From the NCBI GenBank assembly GCA_947588845.1, contig CANQAR010000026.1, positions 1 through 40,575 of the forward strand: 40,575 bases of DNA, in the 5' to 3' direction. Source of the stretch: an uncultured Lachnospiraceae bacterium. GTDB taxonomy: Bacteria > Bacillota > Clostridia > Lachnospirales > Lachnospiraceae. This document shows positions 40,518-40,575 of the stretch, piece after piece; the first letter of the stretch is position 1, and every line of letters begins with the position of its first letter. The notes beneath the pieces were generated by a model. That model was not told the origin of the DNA. It saw only the letters and a program-made list of their open reading frames with translations, and did no database searches. A program made the position numbers and the translations under genes.

Positions 40518-40575
40518 TAGACATACGTTTAAATTTATAGTATAATGACCTTATCAAAGGGAGGTCATGTTATGC
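40518..40575 (+). promoter_or_regulatory. Promoter and start of a gene cut by the window edge
   Basis: TAGACA at 40518-40523 and TATAAT at 40541-40546 are 17 bases apart. AAGGGAGG at 40557-40564 lies 7 bases before the ATG at 40572, of which only four bases are in the window. Nothing can be said about the product. Confidence 0.6.

Noticed and set aside
1-40575. CRISPR arrays, tRNA or rRNA genes, prophage or complete insertion sequences
   Set aside because: No regularly spaced repeats, cloverleaf sequences, rRNA motifs, transposase or phage genes were recognised on reading both strands.

Overview
This window reads as chromosomal DNA from a Clostridia gut-type bacterium, most likely a member of Lachnospiraceae. 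That inference rests on the strong AGGAGG-type ribosome binding sites, the medium GC, the family mix (ECF sigma plus DUF4179-type anti-sigma, three AAA-ATPase-like/PD-(D/E)XK proteins, CmpB-type permease, YibE/F, old-yellow-enzyme-type reductase, URO-D-type methyltransferase) and the many small palindromic repeats between genes. No rRNA, tRNA, CRISPR array, phage module or complete insertion sequence was seen.

Layout. Positions 1-5200: an EamA-type exporter, a small Smr-domain protein, an HTH-AAA-nuclease protein with a clear promoter and operator-like palindrome, a 5'-truncated DUF4143 ATPase pseudogene, and a repeat-rich gap holding a ~170-bp palindromic element. Positions 5200-9100: a TetR regulator, a cysteine-rich mini-protein, then a MoxR-type AAA ATPase and its VWA partner. 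Positions 9187-10769: thiamine genes thiE and thiD. Positions 10917-13250: a second AAA-nuclease protein and a CrtO-like membrane protein. Positions 13342-16226: an ECF sigma/anti-sigma pair behind a SigW-like promoter, gene remnants, and tcdA. Positions 16439-23176: a large pRiA4b-ORF3/SEC-C protein, a flavodoxin with a CmpB permease, and an Fe-S flavoenzyme. Positions 23619-29844: a Schlafen AlbA_2-type regulator, an FGGY sugar kinase, a secreted purple-acid-type phosphatase, a YibE/F protein and a small CDCPGC protein.

Positions 29932-30773 hold a compact AT-rich toxin-antitoxin-like pair: a GNAT-like protein behind a 59-residue partner, overlapping as TAATG, with a perfect palindrome inside the promoter. 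Positions 30901-33442 carry an AraC regulator divergent from a URO-D-type methyltransferase with an attenuator-like leader. Position 33670 starts a third AAA protein that lacks its nuclease domain. It is followed by an AT-rich response regulator, histidine kinase, ABC ATPase and FtsX permease module of the kind that responds to antimicrobial peptides. The response regulator has no ATG/GTG/TTG at its natural start, only ATT. The window ends with an AraC remnant and the promoter of a gene cut by the edge.

Themes. Regulatory sequence is well preserved: five good sigma-A-type promoters, one ECF-type promoter, several operator-like palindromes and an attenuator. At least five families of short structured repeats are dispersed between genes. 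Copies in two of these families differ almost only by transitions, in ways that often keep base pairing, which suggests they are RNA structures. All functions are read from sequence motifs by eye; no search was run.
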